DNA of 64,000 bases from Pseudomonas sp. GM49 (GCF_000282355.1 NZ_AKJL01000305.1:1-64000); one strand, 5' to 3'; positions 53,562 to 62,908 are shown, numbered from the stretch's first letter. The notes: generated by a model not told the origin, from the letters alone. A program made the numbers and translations.

Positions 53562-54664
53562 ACAAAACGAGCATCGATACCCTGGTTATTGGCGGCGGCG
53601 TGGTAGGGATGTCTATCGCTTACGGCCTGGCATTGGCAGGGGAGCGCGTTCGGGTGTTGGATGAGGGAGACGATGCCTTCCGTGCTGCCCGCGGGAATTT
53701 CGGCTTGGTGTGGGTACAGGGGAAGGGTGTAAGCAGCCCGAACTATGCGCGCTGGACAATGCATTCAGCGAAGGGCTGGCAGGCATTCGCGCAGGATCTG
53801 ACGGACCGCACTGGCATTTCACTGGAGCTGGAACAAAACGGTGGACTGCACTTTTGCTTAAGCGAGCAGGAGTTGGAGCAGCGAGTCGCAAGCATGGAGT
53901 CACTACGGTTGGCGTTGGGAGAACCCTATCCCTACGAGGTGCTAGACCACGCTGCGCTTCGGGCTCTGGAGCCGCACATCGGCCCAAAAGTGGTGGGGGC
54001 TACGTTTAGCAACCTGGATGGTCATGTTAGCCCGCTTCGTTTGCTGCGGGCTCTGTTCGCCGCCTTTCGTGCGCTGGGTGGGGAGCTAATCAATCCCGCT
54101 CGCTGCGAGCGCATCCAGAAGCTCTCCGATGGCTTTCATGTATGGGCAGCGGGGGTGGAGCATGTGGCCGACCGCATAGTGCTGACTGCGGGCCTTGGCA
54201 ACCGTCATCTAGCGCCGATGGTCGGTATCGATGCTCCTATCGAGCCGAACCGGGGGCAGATCCTGGTGACCGAACGGATGAAACCGTTCCTCAAGTTTCC
54301 TTCCGGTGTGATCCGCCAAACTGGCGAAGGTGTGGTGCAGATCGGAGACTCCAAGGAAGACGTAGGGCTAGACGACAGTACTTCCCTGGAACAATTGGCA
54401 CGTATCGCCGATCGTGCGCGGCAGATTTATCCCCTGCTGGAAAACGCCAACGTGGTACGCACCTGGGGCGCATTGCGAGTGATGACACCTGATGGCCTGC
54501 CAATTTATCAACAGTCCACCCAATATCCTGGTGCGTTCCTAGTGACCTGCCATAGCGGCATTACTCTGGCTTCGGCCCATACGACAGCGCTGGTGCGCTG
54601 GCTGCGTGGTGGAGACGAACCGGCATCGATCAAAACCTTTAAGACGGACCGCTTCCATGTTTAA
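53558..54664 (+). CDS. DAO-type FAD subunit of second dehydrogenase (module B)
   Basis: A 368-aa D-amino-acid-oxidase-fold flavoprotein, counterpart of 35981. FAD motif GGGVVGMSIAYGLALAGE at about 12-29, RGNFGLVWVQGKG near 50, and the C-terminal MTPDGLPIYQQS with CHSGITLASAHT. Here it is the first of the three subunit genes, whereas in module A it is the last. Expected reaction: oxidation of a secondary amine or amino acid with electrons passed via the 2Fe-2S subunits. Confidence 0.85.
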   Translation: MNKTSIDTLVIGGGVVGMSIAYGLALAGERVRVLDEGDDAFRAARGNFGLVWVQGKGVSSPNYARWTMHSAKGWQAFAQDLTDRTGISLELEQNGGLHFCLSEQELEQRVASMESLRLALGEPYPYEVLDHAALRALEPHIGPKVVGATFSNLDGHVSPLRLLRALFAAFRALGGELINPARCERIQKLSDGFHVWAAGVEHVADRIVLTAGLGNRHLAPMVGIDAPIEPNRGQILVTERMKPFLKFPSGVIRQTGEGVVQIGDSKEDVGLDDSTSLEQLARIADRARQIYPLLENANVVRTWGALRVMTPDGLPIYQQSTQYPGAFLVTCHSGITLASAHTTALVRWLRGGDEPASIKTFKTDRFHV

Positions 54665-54968
54665 GCCGATCACGCTCCCCGTGGCGCAACAACCGGCCCA
54701 GGTGCAGATCTGGGTCGACGGGCAACCGCTGGCGGCCCGTGCTGGTGAAACCTTGGCCACTGCTCTACTGACCCATGCCGACGAACCTTTTCGTCACTCA
54801 GCGGTATCGGGTTCGCCGCGCATGCCGTTTTGCCTAATGGGCGCCTGCTTTGAATGTCTGGTGGAAGTGGACGGTCAGCCCAACGTGCAGGCCTGTATGG
54901 TACAGGTCCGCGCTGGTATGCAGGTGAGGCGGATGCATGGTGCACGCCAAGCGGAGGCCCGAGCATGA
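54657..54968 (+). CDS. 2Fe-2S small subunit of second dehydrogenase (module B)
   Basis: A 103-aa HcnA-like ferredoxin subunit. Ligands C-x4-C-x2-C in PFCLMGACFECLVEV and a distal Cys in NVQACMVQV. Its ATG lies inside the end of the DAO gene (8-nt overlap) and its stop overlaps the large subunit gene as ATGA. Length agrees with HcnA. Confidence 0.87.
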   Translation: MFKPITLPVAQQPAQVQIWVDGQPLAARAGETLATALLTHADEPFRHSAVSGSPRMPFCLMGACFECLVEVDGQPNVQACMVQVRAGMQVRRMHGARQAEARA

Positions 54969-56371
54969 GCGACTTTACCCATGATGTGATCGTGATCGGC
55001 GCGGGTCCAGCGGGGCTGTCAGCCGCCATGACTGCTAAAGCACAGGGGCTTCGCACCTTGCTGTTAGATGAGCAGGTAGGGCCTGGCGGTCAAATCTACC
55101 GCAACATCTCCGCGATACCGCCAGCGGTGGCTGAGCTATTGGGCAAAGACTATCGCCATGGCGAAGGCTTGGCCGCACGTGCAGAGCGGGCATCGATAGA
55201 CATCAAATATGGCGCGCTGGTGTGGGATGTGGCGCGCGACCTGACGTTGACAGTTCAGCAGTTTGGCAAGTCGTTCCAAGTACGTGCGCCGCAGTTGATC
55301 GCTGCCACGGGGGCTTTGGAGCGCCCTTCGCCAATTCCCGGATGGACCCTGCCAGGGGTACTTACAGCCGGTGCAGCTCAGATTGCGCTAAAAAGCGGTT
55401 CCAGCGTACCGGCTGGACGGGTGGTGTTGGCAGGTGCTGGACCATTGCTGCTGTTGGTTGCATGCCAATTGCTCGACGCCGGGGTGGATGTGCGCGCTAT
55501 CGTACAGACCTCGCCGCATGGCAACTTGGTCCGTGCCTTGCGCCACTTGCCTGCTGCGTTGGGGGCACCGGCTTACTTGGTTAAAGGCTTGCGCATGTTG
55601 ATGAAACTCCGGAAGGCCGGTGTGCCGGTGCACACTGCCGCCCACGATTTACGTGTGGAAGGCCAGCAGCAGGCCGAGGCGCTGGTGTTCCGCGCCGAGG
55701 GTCGCGAATGGCAATACGAAGCCGAGACCATCCTGCTGCACCACGGGGTAGTGCCCAATACCCAGCTCAGTCGCCTAATGCGAGTCGAACACGACTGGGA
55801 CGTTGAACAACTTGCTTGGCGGCCTCGCCTAGATGCCTGGGGTCAAACATCGCTGGCAGGCTTGCGCATTGCCGGTGACGGAGCTGCTATCGGCGGTGCA
55901 CTGGCGGCAGAGCCAGCTGGTGAGTTGGCCGCGATAGGCGCAGCGCTCGCGCTGGGCAAGCTCGACGTAAGGAATGCTGAAGCCCAGGCGGCTCCGTTAC
56001 GCGCCCAATTGGCACGACAACTGCGGATCAGGCCTTTCCTGGATGCGCTTTACCGTCCACCCAAGTGGCTGACCGAACCGAGTGACGACACTGTGGTATG
56101 CCGCTGCGAAGAGGTGACCGCTGGGCAGATCCGCGAGATGGCTCGTTTGGGATGCAAAGGTCCGAACCAAACCAAGTTCTTCAGCCGCTGCGGTATGGGA
56201 CCTTGCCAGGGGCGGATGTGCGGGCTGACCGTAACTCAACTGCTGGCCAGCAGTTCTGGAACTACCCCAGTAGAGGTCGGCGCATACCATATACGTTCAC
56301 CGCTCAAACCGGTCCCATTGGGGTCGCTGGCGATGCTGGCTCAGCCAGGGCCGGTCGAGCCGCCGCATTGA
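54965..56371 (+). CDS. FAD/NAD-binding large subunit of second dehydrogenase (module B)
   Basis: A 468-aa HcnB-like flavoprotein. FAD motif GAGPAGLSAAM near residue 12, second fold GAGPLLLLVACQLLDAG near 157, and the BFD-like 2Fe-2S region with CRCEEVTAGQIRE near 379 and CGMGPCQGRMCGLT near 412. Paralogous to 34456 but clearly diverged. With 53558 and 54657 it forms a complete heterotrimer. The substrate is unknown; the Pot-type transporter suggests a larger or more cationic compound than in module A. Confidence 0.87.
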   Translation: MSDFTHDVIVIGAGPAGLSAAMTAKAQGLRTLLLDEQVGPGGQIYRNISAIPPAVAELLGKDYRHGEGLAARAERASIDIKYGALVWDVARDLTLTVQQFGKSFQVRAPQLIAATGALERPSPIPGWTLPGVLTAGAAQIALKSGSSVPAGRVVLAGAGPLLLLVACQLLDAGVDVRAIVQTSPHGNLVRALRHLPAALGAPAYLVKGLRMLMKLRKAGVPVHTAAHDLRVEGQQQAEALVFRAEGREWQYEAETILLHHGVVPNTQLSRLMRVEHDWDVEQLAWRPRLDAWGQTSLAGLRIAGDGAAIGGALAAEPAGELAAIGAALALGKLDVRNAEAQAAPLRAQLARQLRIRPFLDALYRPPKWLTEPSDDTVVCRCEEVTAGQIREMARLGCKGPNQTKFFSRCGMGPCQGRMCGLTVTQLLASSSGTTPVEVGAYHIRSPLKPVPLGSLAMLAQPGPVEPPH

Positions 56372-56444
56372 CTTCGCCCCATCTCTAATTACCTAAGCCT
56401 TTATCGCCACTGTTTTAGTGGCTTTCCTTACCAAGGAGTACTGA

Positions 56445-56807
56445 ATGTCTACGATCCAACGCATCCAAACTGGCCCAAGAATGAGCAAAATCGTAATCCA
56501 CTCCGGGGTAGTTTATTTGAGCGGACAAACCGCCTCCGGAGGAGAGTTTGCAAGCGGCAACATCACCGAACAGACTCAGGCCGTCCTGGCGAAAATCGAC
56601 AACCTGCTGGCTGAAGCCGGCAGCGATAAGACCCGAATTCTCTCCACAACAATCTATCTGAAGACTATGGAGGATTTCGCCACTATGAACGTGGCATGGG
56701 AATCTTGGATCAACCCCGAGCACACGCCAGCCCGTGCCACGGTGCAAGCACTGATGGCTAGCCCTGACTTACGTGTGGAAATGTCTGTAGTCGCTGCATG
56801 CGACTGA
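56445..56807 (+). CDS. RidA-family imine/enamine deaminase (module B)
   Basis: A 120-aa RidA protein with catalytic Arg97 in HTPARATVQ. AAGGAG is 8 nt before the ATG. It is the second RidA of the island and again follows amine dehydrogenase genes, which supports imine release by both enzymes. A 74-bp gap separates it from the large subunit; it is probably on the same transcript. Confidence 0.9.
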   Translation: MSTIQRIQTGPRMSKIVIHSGVVYLSGQTASGGEFASGNITEQTQAVLAKIDNLLAEAGSDKTRILSTTIYLKTMEDFATMNVAWESWINPEHTPARATVQALMASPDLRVEMSVVAACD

Positions 56808-57085
56808 TTGTGTCTTAGAAAGTACGTTATCCCTCGCTTGGGATGACAGCGTGGGCGGAGGGGTTAATTCTTTTGGCTAGTAATACAGCCCCCGTGTGAT
56901 AGAGCTGTTTGCATCTAACCAAACCCTCCCTCAAAGCTTCCCGATGGAGATACTGGCGACTCTCAGAGCATTGTTACATACGGGATCACTGCCGCCATTT
57001 CACTCCGAATGTGTGATCTCCCACTCAGTCTTCGTTAAGGATGGTACCGCGTTGTGTCATCGGAGAACTGATAACAGGGCCTTCC

Positions 57086-57994
57086 ATGAAAACGCTGTTG
57101 AACGAGATTCTCGACGAAGTACGTCCCTTGATCGGCAAGGGCAAAGTGGCTGACTACATTCCCGCGCTGGCCGACGTGCCGGCGCAGCAGTTGGGCATCG
57201 CGGTATATGGCAACGATGGCAGCTATCACTGCGCAGGCGACGCGCTGGTGCCGTTTTCGGTACAAAGTATTTCCAAAGTGTTCAGCCTGGTTCAGGCGAT
57301 TGGCCACTCCGGTGAAGCCATTTGGGAGCGGCTTGGTCATGAGCCCTCAGGCCAGCCGTTCAATTCGCTGGTGCAGCTGGAGTTCGAGCGCGGGCGCCCA
57401 CGTAATCCCTTTATCAATGCGGGTGCGTTGGTGATCTGCGATATCAACCAGTCGCGCTTCGCAGCACCCACGTTGTCGATGCGTGATTTCGCACGACGGC
57501 TATCTGGCAATCCCCAAGTGTCGATCGATACCCGTGTGGCTGATTCAGAGTATCAATTCCGCGCGCGCAACGCTGCCATGGCTTACCTGATGCAGTCATT
57601 TGGTAACTTCCATAACGAGGTCGAGACTGTTCTGCGCAGCTATTTCAGTTACTGCGCGTTGCAAATGAATTGCCTCGACTTGGCCCGAGCGTTCTGTTTT
57701 CTGGCCAACGATGGCTTCTGCAAGCACAGCGGTGAGCAAATTCTGACCCGGCGCCAGACCCAGCAGGTGAACTCAATCATGGCTACTAGCGGGTTGTATG
57801 ACGAAGCAGGAAATTTCGCCTACCGCGTGGGGTTGCCAGGCAAGAGTGGCGTGGGTGGCGGGATTGTGGCCATCGTGCCGGGTCAATTTACCGTATGCGT
57901 GTGGTCGCCGGAGTTAAATGCTGCTGGCAACTCCCTCGCCGGGATGGCGGCGCTGGAGTTGTTGAGTTCGCGGATTGGGTGGTCCGTGTTCTGA
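57086..57994 (+). CDS. glsA: Glutaminase
   Basis: A 302-aa bacterial glutaminase of the beta-lactamase-like fold. S61-I-S-K64 in [14 protein letters not shown] is the catalytic Ser-x-x-Lys, and [24 protein letters not shown], the [11 protein letters not shown] loop and the [16 protein letters not shown] segment are all present. It turns glutamine into glutamate and ammonia in the cytoplasm. An in-frame start 15 codons upstream is less likely. In this cluster it would complete a route that frees glutamine from the transported substrate, as expected for mannopine- or deoxyfructosyl-glutamine-like compounds. Confidence 0.92.
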   Translation: MKTLLNEILDEVRPLIGKGKVADYIPALADVPAQQLGIAVYGNDGSYHCAGDALVPFSVQSISKVFSLVQAIGHSGEAIWERLGHEPSGQPFNSLVQLEFERGRPRNPFINAGALVICDINQSRFAAPTLSMRDFARRLSGNPQVSIDTRVADSEYQFRARNAAMAYLMQSFGNFHNEVETVLRSYFSYCALQMNCLDLARAFCFLANDGFCKHSGEQILTRRQTQQVNSIMATSGLYDEAGNFAYRVGLPGKSGVGGGIVAIVPGQFTVCVWSPELNAAGNSLAGMAALELLSSRIGWSVF

Positions 57995-58226
57995 TTAGCG
58001 GGCTGGCTCACTAACAGAGAGTGAGTAGGGTTTTTACTATGGCGCCTTGCGGCGTTACAGGTTTGAGCTTCATGACCTGCTACGTCAAAGGTTTCGACTT
58101 CAAGAATGGCTCAGCTGCCGATATTGGCAAAGCCATGAATACAATATTCAGTAGTAACAAAGCGGCGCCTTTTAGCTGCCTACGGCTCTCTCCTGAAAAC
58201 AATAAAGTCCATGCTTAGGAGTAGTG

Positions 58227-60215
58227 ATGTTCAGACCAGTTCTAACTCTAATGAATCGGGCGCGATACCTGCAGAAATTTACGCTGATATTCTCGGTATT
58301 TATGCTTCCATTCTGCTGGCTATCATTCGATAAATTGGAAAGTCTTTATAAGGAACGCCAAGCGACCCATCTCGAACTACTAGGCCTTGAAGCAGTTGGT
58401 AAAAGCTTGTCTGAGTACAGGAGTGCTACGGAACTCGCCGGTCTTCAGGTGGTAGCGTACGCACGAAACAAGCCTGACGTCGAAGGTGTCATAACCCGCC
58501 AAGGTGATGCACTCAAACTACAAACATTGGAGCTAAATGAGTGGTTGGGGAACAGCCCGTTCTTCGATCACCTCGTCAATACGGATTCTCAGGTGCCGAA
58601 GGCTAAAGGTTCGAAGCTTTTGAGCATGCAATATAATGAGCAAGTCCGAGCGCTGCAAATGCGTTTGAGTGCCATTAAGGAAATTGCCGCATCCGCTCGG
58701 CTGAGCCAGGACGCAGACTCTCTTGTCTACCGCAACATGGCGTTGCTAACCGATGAGATTCTGCCCCTATATCAAGTCCTCGGGCAGACTCGGAGTTATG
58801 CGAGTTATGTCACCGCCTATGGTTATGTTGATTCGTCTACAAAACCAACGGTTGTGAATCAACTAAACAATTTTGATCAGTTTGTTCAGGCGCGCAATAA
58901 TGGGGTAGGCAATAGCGAAGCACGTGCACTCATCGCTGATACTGCTCAAGAAACAGCGTCCAAATACAAATCCAGCATCATCGACTCGTACGCGTTATCC
59001 GGTTCGGTCTACCAAGAGTTGATGGATACGTGGCTTGAAAGGTTCAACGAGTACGTTCCTTTTGTTGAAAAGCTGGACAATGCCACGCAACTAGTTTTGT
59101 CAGAAACCGGTGATCAGCTTCATGCTCGCCTGGCAAGCCACCAGCGTAAGCTTGTGCTCTGGGCTCTCGCTCTGCTTGCGACGGTCTTCACGATAATCTA
59201 CCTGTTTATCGGTTTTTACCTGTCTGTGCGACGAGCCATTCGTGAAATCTCTGAAGCGACGCGCCTTCTGGCTGATGGAGATCTCCGATCCACCATAAAG
59301 CCCTCGGGCCGTGATGAGCTGAGTGATCTGGCAGAAGACTTCAACCTCATGCAAGTACGTATGCGTGAACTAATAACCGAGGTCAAAAATTTCTCATCCT
59401 CAACGCAAGATAAAGCTGTGAATGTCAGCGAGCACGCGCTTTCATCCCAGCAAAGCGTAGGACATCAAGCGACCAAACTCGAGTTAATCGCCACCTCGAT
59501 GAGCGAGTTGGTAAGCAGCGTGCAGGAGGTCAGTACCAACTCCAACACCACCGCCGACAAAGCGAGCCAGGCGGGCCAGAAATGTCGCGACGGAAGCATT
59601 CAGGTTGGCCGAGCAGTGGCGGGAATCAACGACTTATTCCAAGAACTCAACGACTCACTCAATGCCATCCATGCTGTGGAAAATGAAAGCCAGGCAATCT
59701 CTAAAGCGGTTGGGCTGATTAAAAGTGTTTCTGAACAGACAAATCTGCTAGCTCTGAATGCGGCCATCGAGGCGGCGCGAGCCGGGGATCAAGGCCGAGG
59801 CTTTGCCGTGGTCGCTGATGAAGTACGTAGCCTGGCCATTCACTCGCATAAATTGACAGGCGAGATCTACAGCAATATTACCCGCCTGCAGCAACAGGTA
59901 TTCAGCGCTGTCGCGACCATCCGTAGCTGCCATACGAATGCATCCGCGACGGTTGAGGAAGTATCTCGAGCGGCCGGGTTCTTTGACGACATTACCTGCG
60001 GCATGAATCAAATCATCGATCACAACATCCAGATTGCCTCAGCAACAGAACAGCAGGCCAATGTTGTACAAGGGGTTGAGCAAAATGCTTTTGAAATTAA
60101 AGCTCTTAGTGAAAGCACCGCGAGCCAAGCGGATAGCACGGTAAAAATCAGCAATGAGGTCGCTGAGATGACGCGGAACTTACACGGGCTGATTGCCAAT
60201 TTTAAGATGTGAGCT
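58227..60215 (+). CDS. Methyl-accepting chemotaxis protein
   Basis: A 661-aa transmembrane chemoreceptor ending near 60212. TM1 is at about residues 18-36, then a mainly helical periplasmic ligand domain of about 265 residues, TM2 at about 311-332, a HAMP domain and the signalling domain with the highly conserved tip [21 protein letters not shown]. Length and helical make-up of the sensor fit a helical-bimodular (HBM-like) domain. TAGGAG lies 5 nt before the ATG at 58227. Next to the glutaminase and uptake genes, it may detect the module B substrate or its products. Confidence 0.88.
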
Positions 60216-60341
60216 AGCTGGTGGCGCAGTGAAACCCAGACAATTGTAATCAATATTGTCTGTTGTGAATCGACCCAGGCCGTATGGAAACGCCTGCGAT
60301 TGTTTCAACTTCAGATCGTCGAGATCGTGGCGGGGACGACC

Positions 60342-60419
60342 ATGACGCGATTCATTGAAGGTGAGGCTCGGACGCAAGTCACGTTGCTGCCGGAGTGTCT
60401 GGACGATTACGTATCCTAG
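60342..60419 (+). pseudogene. IS1182-type transposase N-terminal remnant
   Basis: ATG at 60342 opens a 25-codon frame reading MTRFIEGEARTQVTLLPECL-, the characteristic start of IS1182-family transposases, then stops. The rest of the element is missing. The 253-bp gap in which it lies also holds an AGACAAT/ATTGTCT palindrome (60238-60261) after the chemoreceptor gene. Confidence 0.8.
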
Positions 60420-60466
60420 TGTGGCCGCCTTCAGGTCGGCCATCTAAATGTGAATGATCAGTGAGG

Positions 60467-61282
60467 CTAGGCTTGGAGAACCCGACCCCATTTACGAGTT
60501 GTTAGTTCGTGACAGACGGAAGGTGCTCCACCAAAGCATCGCTGCGATACGCTTGTCATACTGGCCTCCGTCGCATAGCAGATTGCGGAACCATTTTCGT
60601 CCAGCAGCACACCACCCGCGCCTCTCAACAGCGCGTGGCCCGCTACAACATCATGTGCTGAAACTGCGTAGAGCGAGACACCGCATACACCGTCGCCTGC
60701 GGCTACTCTAGCCAGTCTGTATGCGATTGATGGCATTGCATGAAAGCTCCCCGGAGCGCACATCTCTCGATTGAGTTCCGGTTTATTTATCGCCGCAGCA
60801 CTGACCATGATTGTGCTGCCGCTCGACAATTTTTGATCAGCAAGGCCCGCATTTACTGATTGACCGTTTCGAATCAAATGGGGAATACCCTCCGCCCATC
60901 CGATGCAGTCGGGAAACCCCTCAGGAGTAACAGGGGCATATACCACCCCAAGTACCGGGATATTGTTATGCAGTAGTCCCACCGATATGGCAGACCCTTT
61001 TAAGCCCTTTAGAAAGTCACTCGTGCCATCGTTAGGGTCAACAACCCAGCACCAAGCATGCCCCGTAAGGATGTGTCCCGTCTCCTCACCCCAAAAGTCG
61101 CAGCTAAGCAAGCTGAGAAGTTCTGGTCTCAAAAGATTCTCAATTTCCACATCAATCACGGCCTTATCTTCCTGGCCACGAGGTCCATCCGGAAGATTCC
61201 ACTCTTCGGAGAGCAAAATGCCTGCTCGTTCAATAATCTTGATAGCGTGAGTGAGAAGTTCTGTTAGATCGGGGGTAGTCAT
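60467..61282 (-). CDS. Inositol monophosphatase / CysQ-like phosphatase
   Basis: A 271-aa Mg2+-dependent phosphatase. Metal ligands: E66-E67 in GEETG, D82 and D85 in WVVDPNDGTSDF, and the distal Asp in YAVSAHDVVAGHALLRGAGG. The family includes inositol-1-phosphatase, fructose-1,6-bisphosphatase-like and PAP phosphatase CysQ, and I cannot choose among them with certainty. A TTG three codons upstream is possible, but the ATG at 61282 is preferred. It is on the opposite strand from the catabolic genes, between two IS scars, so it may not belong to module B. Confidence 0.82.
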   Translation of the reverse strand: MTTPDLTELLTHAIKIIERAGILLSEEWNLPDGPRGQEDKAVIDVEIENLLRPELLSLLSCDFWGEETGHILTGHAWCWVVDPNDGTSDFLKGLKGSAISVGLLHNNIPVLGVVYAPVTPEGFPDCIGWAEGIPHLIRNGQSVNAGLADQKLSSGSTIMVSAAAINKPELNREMCAPGSFHAMPSIAYRLARVAAGDGVCGVSLYAVSAHDVVAGHALLRGAGGVLLDENGSAICYATEASMTSVSQRCFGGAPSVCHELTTRKWGRVLQA

Positions 61283-61929
61283 AATGCTCAATAAAAATTA
61301 ATTGTTCAAAGAGTGCCTCCAAAGTAGCTGCGATGCATCCTAAGCAGTGGTGCGCAAACTAAGGTGAGACGTCTTGCTACATAAGCTACGGCACAGTATG
61401 ACGTTTAATCAGGCATTTGCACTCCATTTGACTGTTGCATTGGATATGACCAGTGACAGTCTCGCAGACGCGCTAAACACCACCGTAAGCTTCGCTTGGT
61501 GATCCGGGATGCACTGTCGGTTCGATCTCAACGGCTGTAGCCGTCCCAAATGTCAGCTGCTAACTGTCGCCTCAGGCGTCTGTAGGGTTGAACAGGCCTC
61601 GTGACGGGCGGTAGCCTGTGCTACCGTCATTGACTGTTGCGCCCTGGTCAAGCAAAAAGCAATGCGTTGGTCAGGGCCCACTATAAAACGTAGATATAAT
61701 TTTGTTATGATGCAAAAAGGTCAGATATCGCCAAGCATACCTTTGTTTCGTGTTGTTTGAGTGTATGGGTTGGATGTTAAGAGCTTAGTCTCAAGTGTGT
61801 TTTTGCTAGGAGTTTATTTCTGTGTTTGGTTTTGGTGGTGGCTGACTATCTCAAATGGTGTGCAGTGTTTTGGGATGGCAAATTTTTTATTTAAGGTTGT
61901 GTTTGAATTTTTAGTCGGAAATTAGTTAT
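61283..61929. other. Gap before the replacement ttcA
   Basis: It contains the degenerate repeat array C (61413-61452). From about 61690 there is a very AT-rich 240-bp stretch that is likely to hold the promoter of the island ttcA. No gene is seen. Confidence 0.5.
61413..61452 (+). repeat. 23-bp repeat array, degenerate copy C
   Basis: TTTGCACTCCATTTGAC followed by TTGCATTGGATATGACCAG matches the first and last units of arrays A and B, with a shortened spacing. It lies at the right edge of the cargo, just before the AT-rich ttcA segment. Confidence 0.55.
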
Positions 61930-62823
61930 ATGATAATCGATGAAAATGCATCTCAGACAAATAAGACTGCGGAGCTTCGACGTAAAAAGTTGCGCGGAAA
62001 TGTTGGGAAGGCTGTTGTAGATTACGCAATGATCGAAGACGGCGATAAAGTGATGGTGTGCGTGAGTGGTGGCAAAGATTCTTTTGTAATGCTAGATGCA
62101 TTGTTACATTTGCAACGCGTTGCGCAAATAAAATTTAGTGTTGTAGCTGTGAATCTCGACCAGAAGCAGCCGGGTTTTCCTGAGCATGTCTTACCTGAGT
62201 ATTTTGAGAGTAAAGGTATCGATTATTATATAATTGATAAAGATACTTACTCTGTTGTTAAGCAGAAGATTCCTGAAGGTAAAACAACGTGCTCTCTTTG
62301 TTCCAGGCTAAGAAGGGGGACGCTTTATAGTTTTGCCGAGGAAATTGGTGCTACGAAATTGGCGCTCGGGCATCATATGGATGATATGGTTGAGACTTTG
62401 TTCCTCAATATGTTTTTTCAAGCGCAGTTGAAAGGGATGCCGCCCAAGCTTCTTAGTGATGATAAGAGGAATATCGTTATTCGGCCGCTCGCCTACTGCC
62501 GAGAAAAAGATATAGCAAAGATTGCTGCTGATAGCGCATATCCTATTATTCCGTGTAACCTTTGCGGTTCACAAGAGAATCTCCAAAGGAAAAAAGTAAA
62601 GTCAATGATTGCGGAGTGGGATTTGGTAAATCCTGGGTGCGTGGAGAATATCTTTCATAGTCTACAAAACATAACACCTTCCCAGATGGCCGATCGTAGT
62701 CTGTTCAACTTTGTAGATCTTTCTATTGATAGATCGGAAGCCCGCCCGCCATACAAATTTGAAGACGCAGCGGTTTCCTCATCCAGAGTTGAAAATTGGA
62801 TTGATGTCGTTCAAATTTTGTAA
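61930..62823 (+). CDS. ttcA: Island-borne complete TtcA (tRNA 2-thiocytidine synthetase)
   Basis: A 297-aa full-length TtcA. The PP-loop SGGKDS is at residues 46-51, and the Fe-S ligands are C121/C124 (TTCSLCSRL) and C209/C212 ([11 protein letters not shown]), matching the E. coli ligand pattern C122/C125/C222. It also has [23 protein letters not shown] and [12 protein letters not shown]. TtcA thiolates cytidine 32 of some tRNAs. The gene is AT-rich and clearly divergent from the host fragments, with an extra N-terminal segment and a C-terminal tail of about 20 residues. Its PP-loop codons read GGCAAAGATTCT, not the GGCAAGGACAGC of the target. It lies 165 bp from the right end and probably replaces the gene the island destroys. 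Confidence 0.95.
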   Translation: MIIDENASQTNKTAELRRKKLRGNVGKAVVDYAMIEDGDKVMVCVSGGKDSFVMLDALLHLQRVAQIKFSVVAVNLDQKQPGFPEHVLPEYFESKGIDYYIIDKDTYSVVKQKIPEGKTTCSLCSRLRRGTLYSFAEEIGATKLALGHHMDDMVETLFLNMFFQAQLKGMPPKLLSDDKRNIVIRPLAYCREKDIAKIAADSAYPIIPCNLCGSQENLQRKKVKSMIAEWDLVNPGCVENIFHSLQNITPSQMADRSLFNFVDLSIDRSEARPPYKFEDAAVSSSRVENWIDVVQIL

Positions 62824-62895
62824 AGATTCAATGAGGTTTTTTGGGGGTGAAGAGGTTTTTGGAGGTCAAAAATGCATGAAGCTTACATTTTTGCC

Positions 62896-62908
62896 TTTTT
62901 TTGTAAAA
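62896..62908 (+). repeat. Subterminal 13-mer shared with left end
   Basis: TTTTTTTGTAAAA occurs at 62896-62908 and at 9647-9659 in the same orientation, 80 bp from the right end and 13 bp from the left end. It may be a recombinase arm site or chance in AT-rich DNA. Confidence 0.35.

Noticed and set aside
58021-58218. 65-codon frame between glutaminase and chemoreceptor
   Set aside because: No ribosome site or known family; the segment also contains a weak CTCAC/GTGAG hairpin with a T-run that may end the glutaminase transcript.
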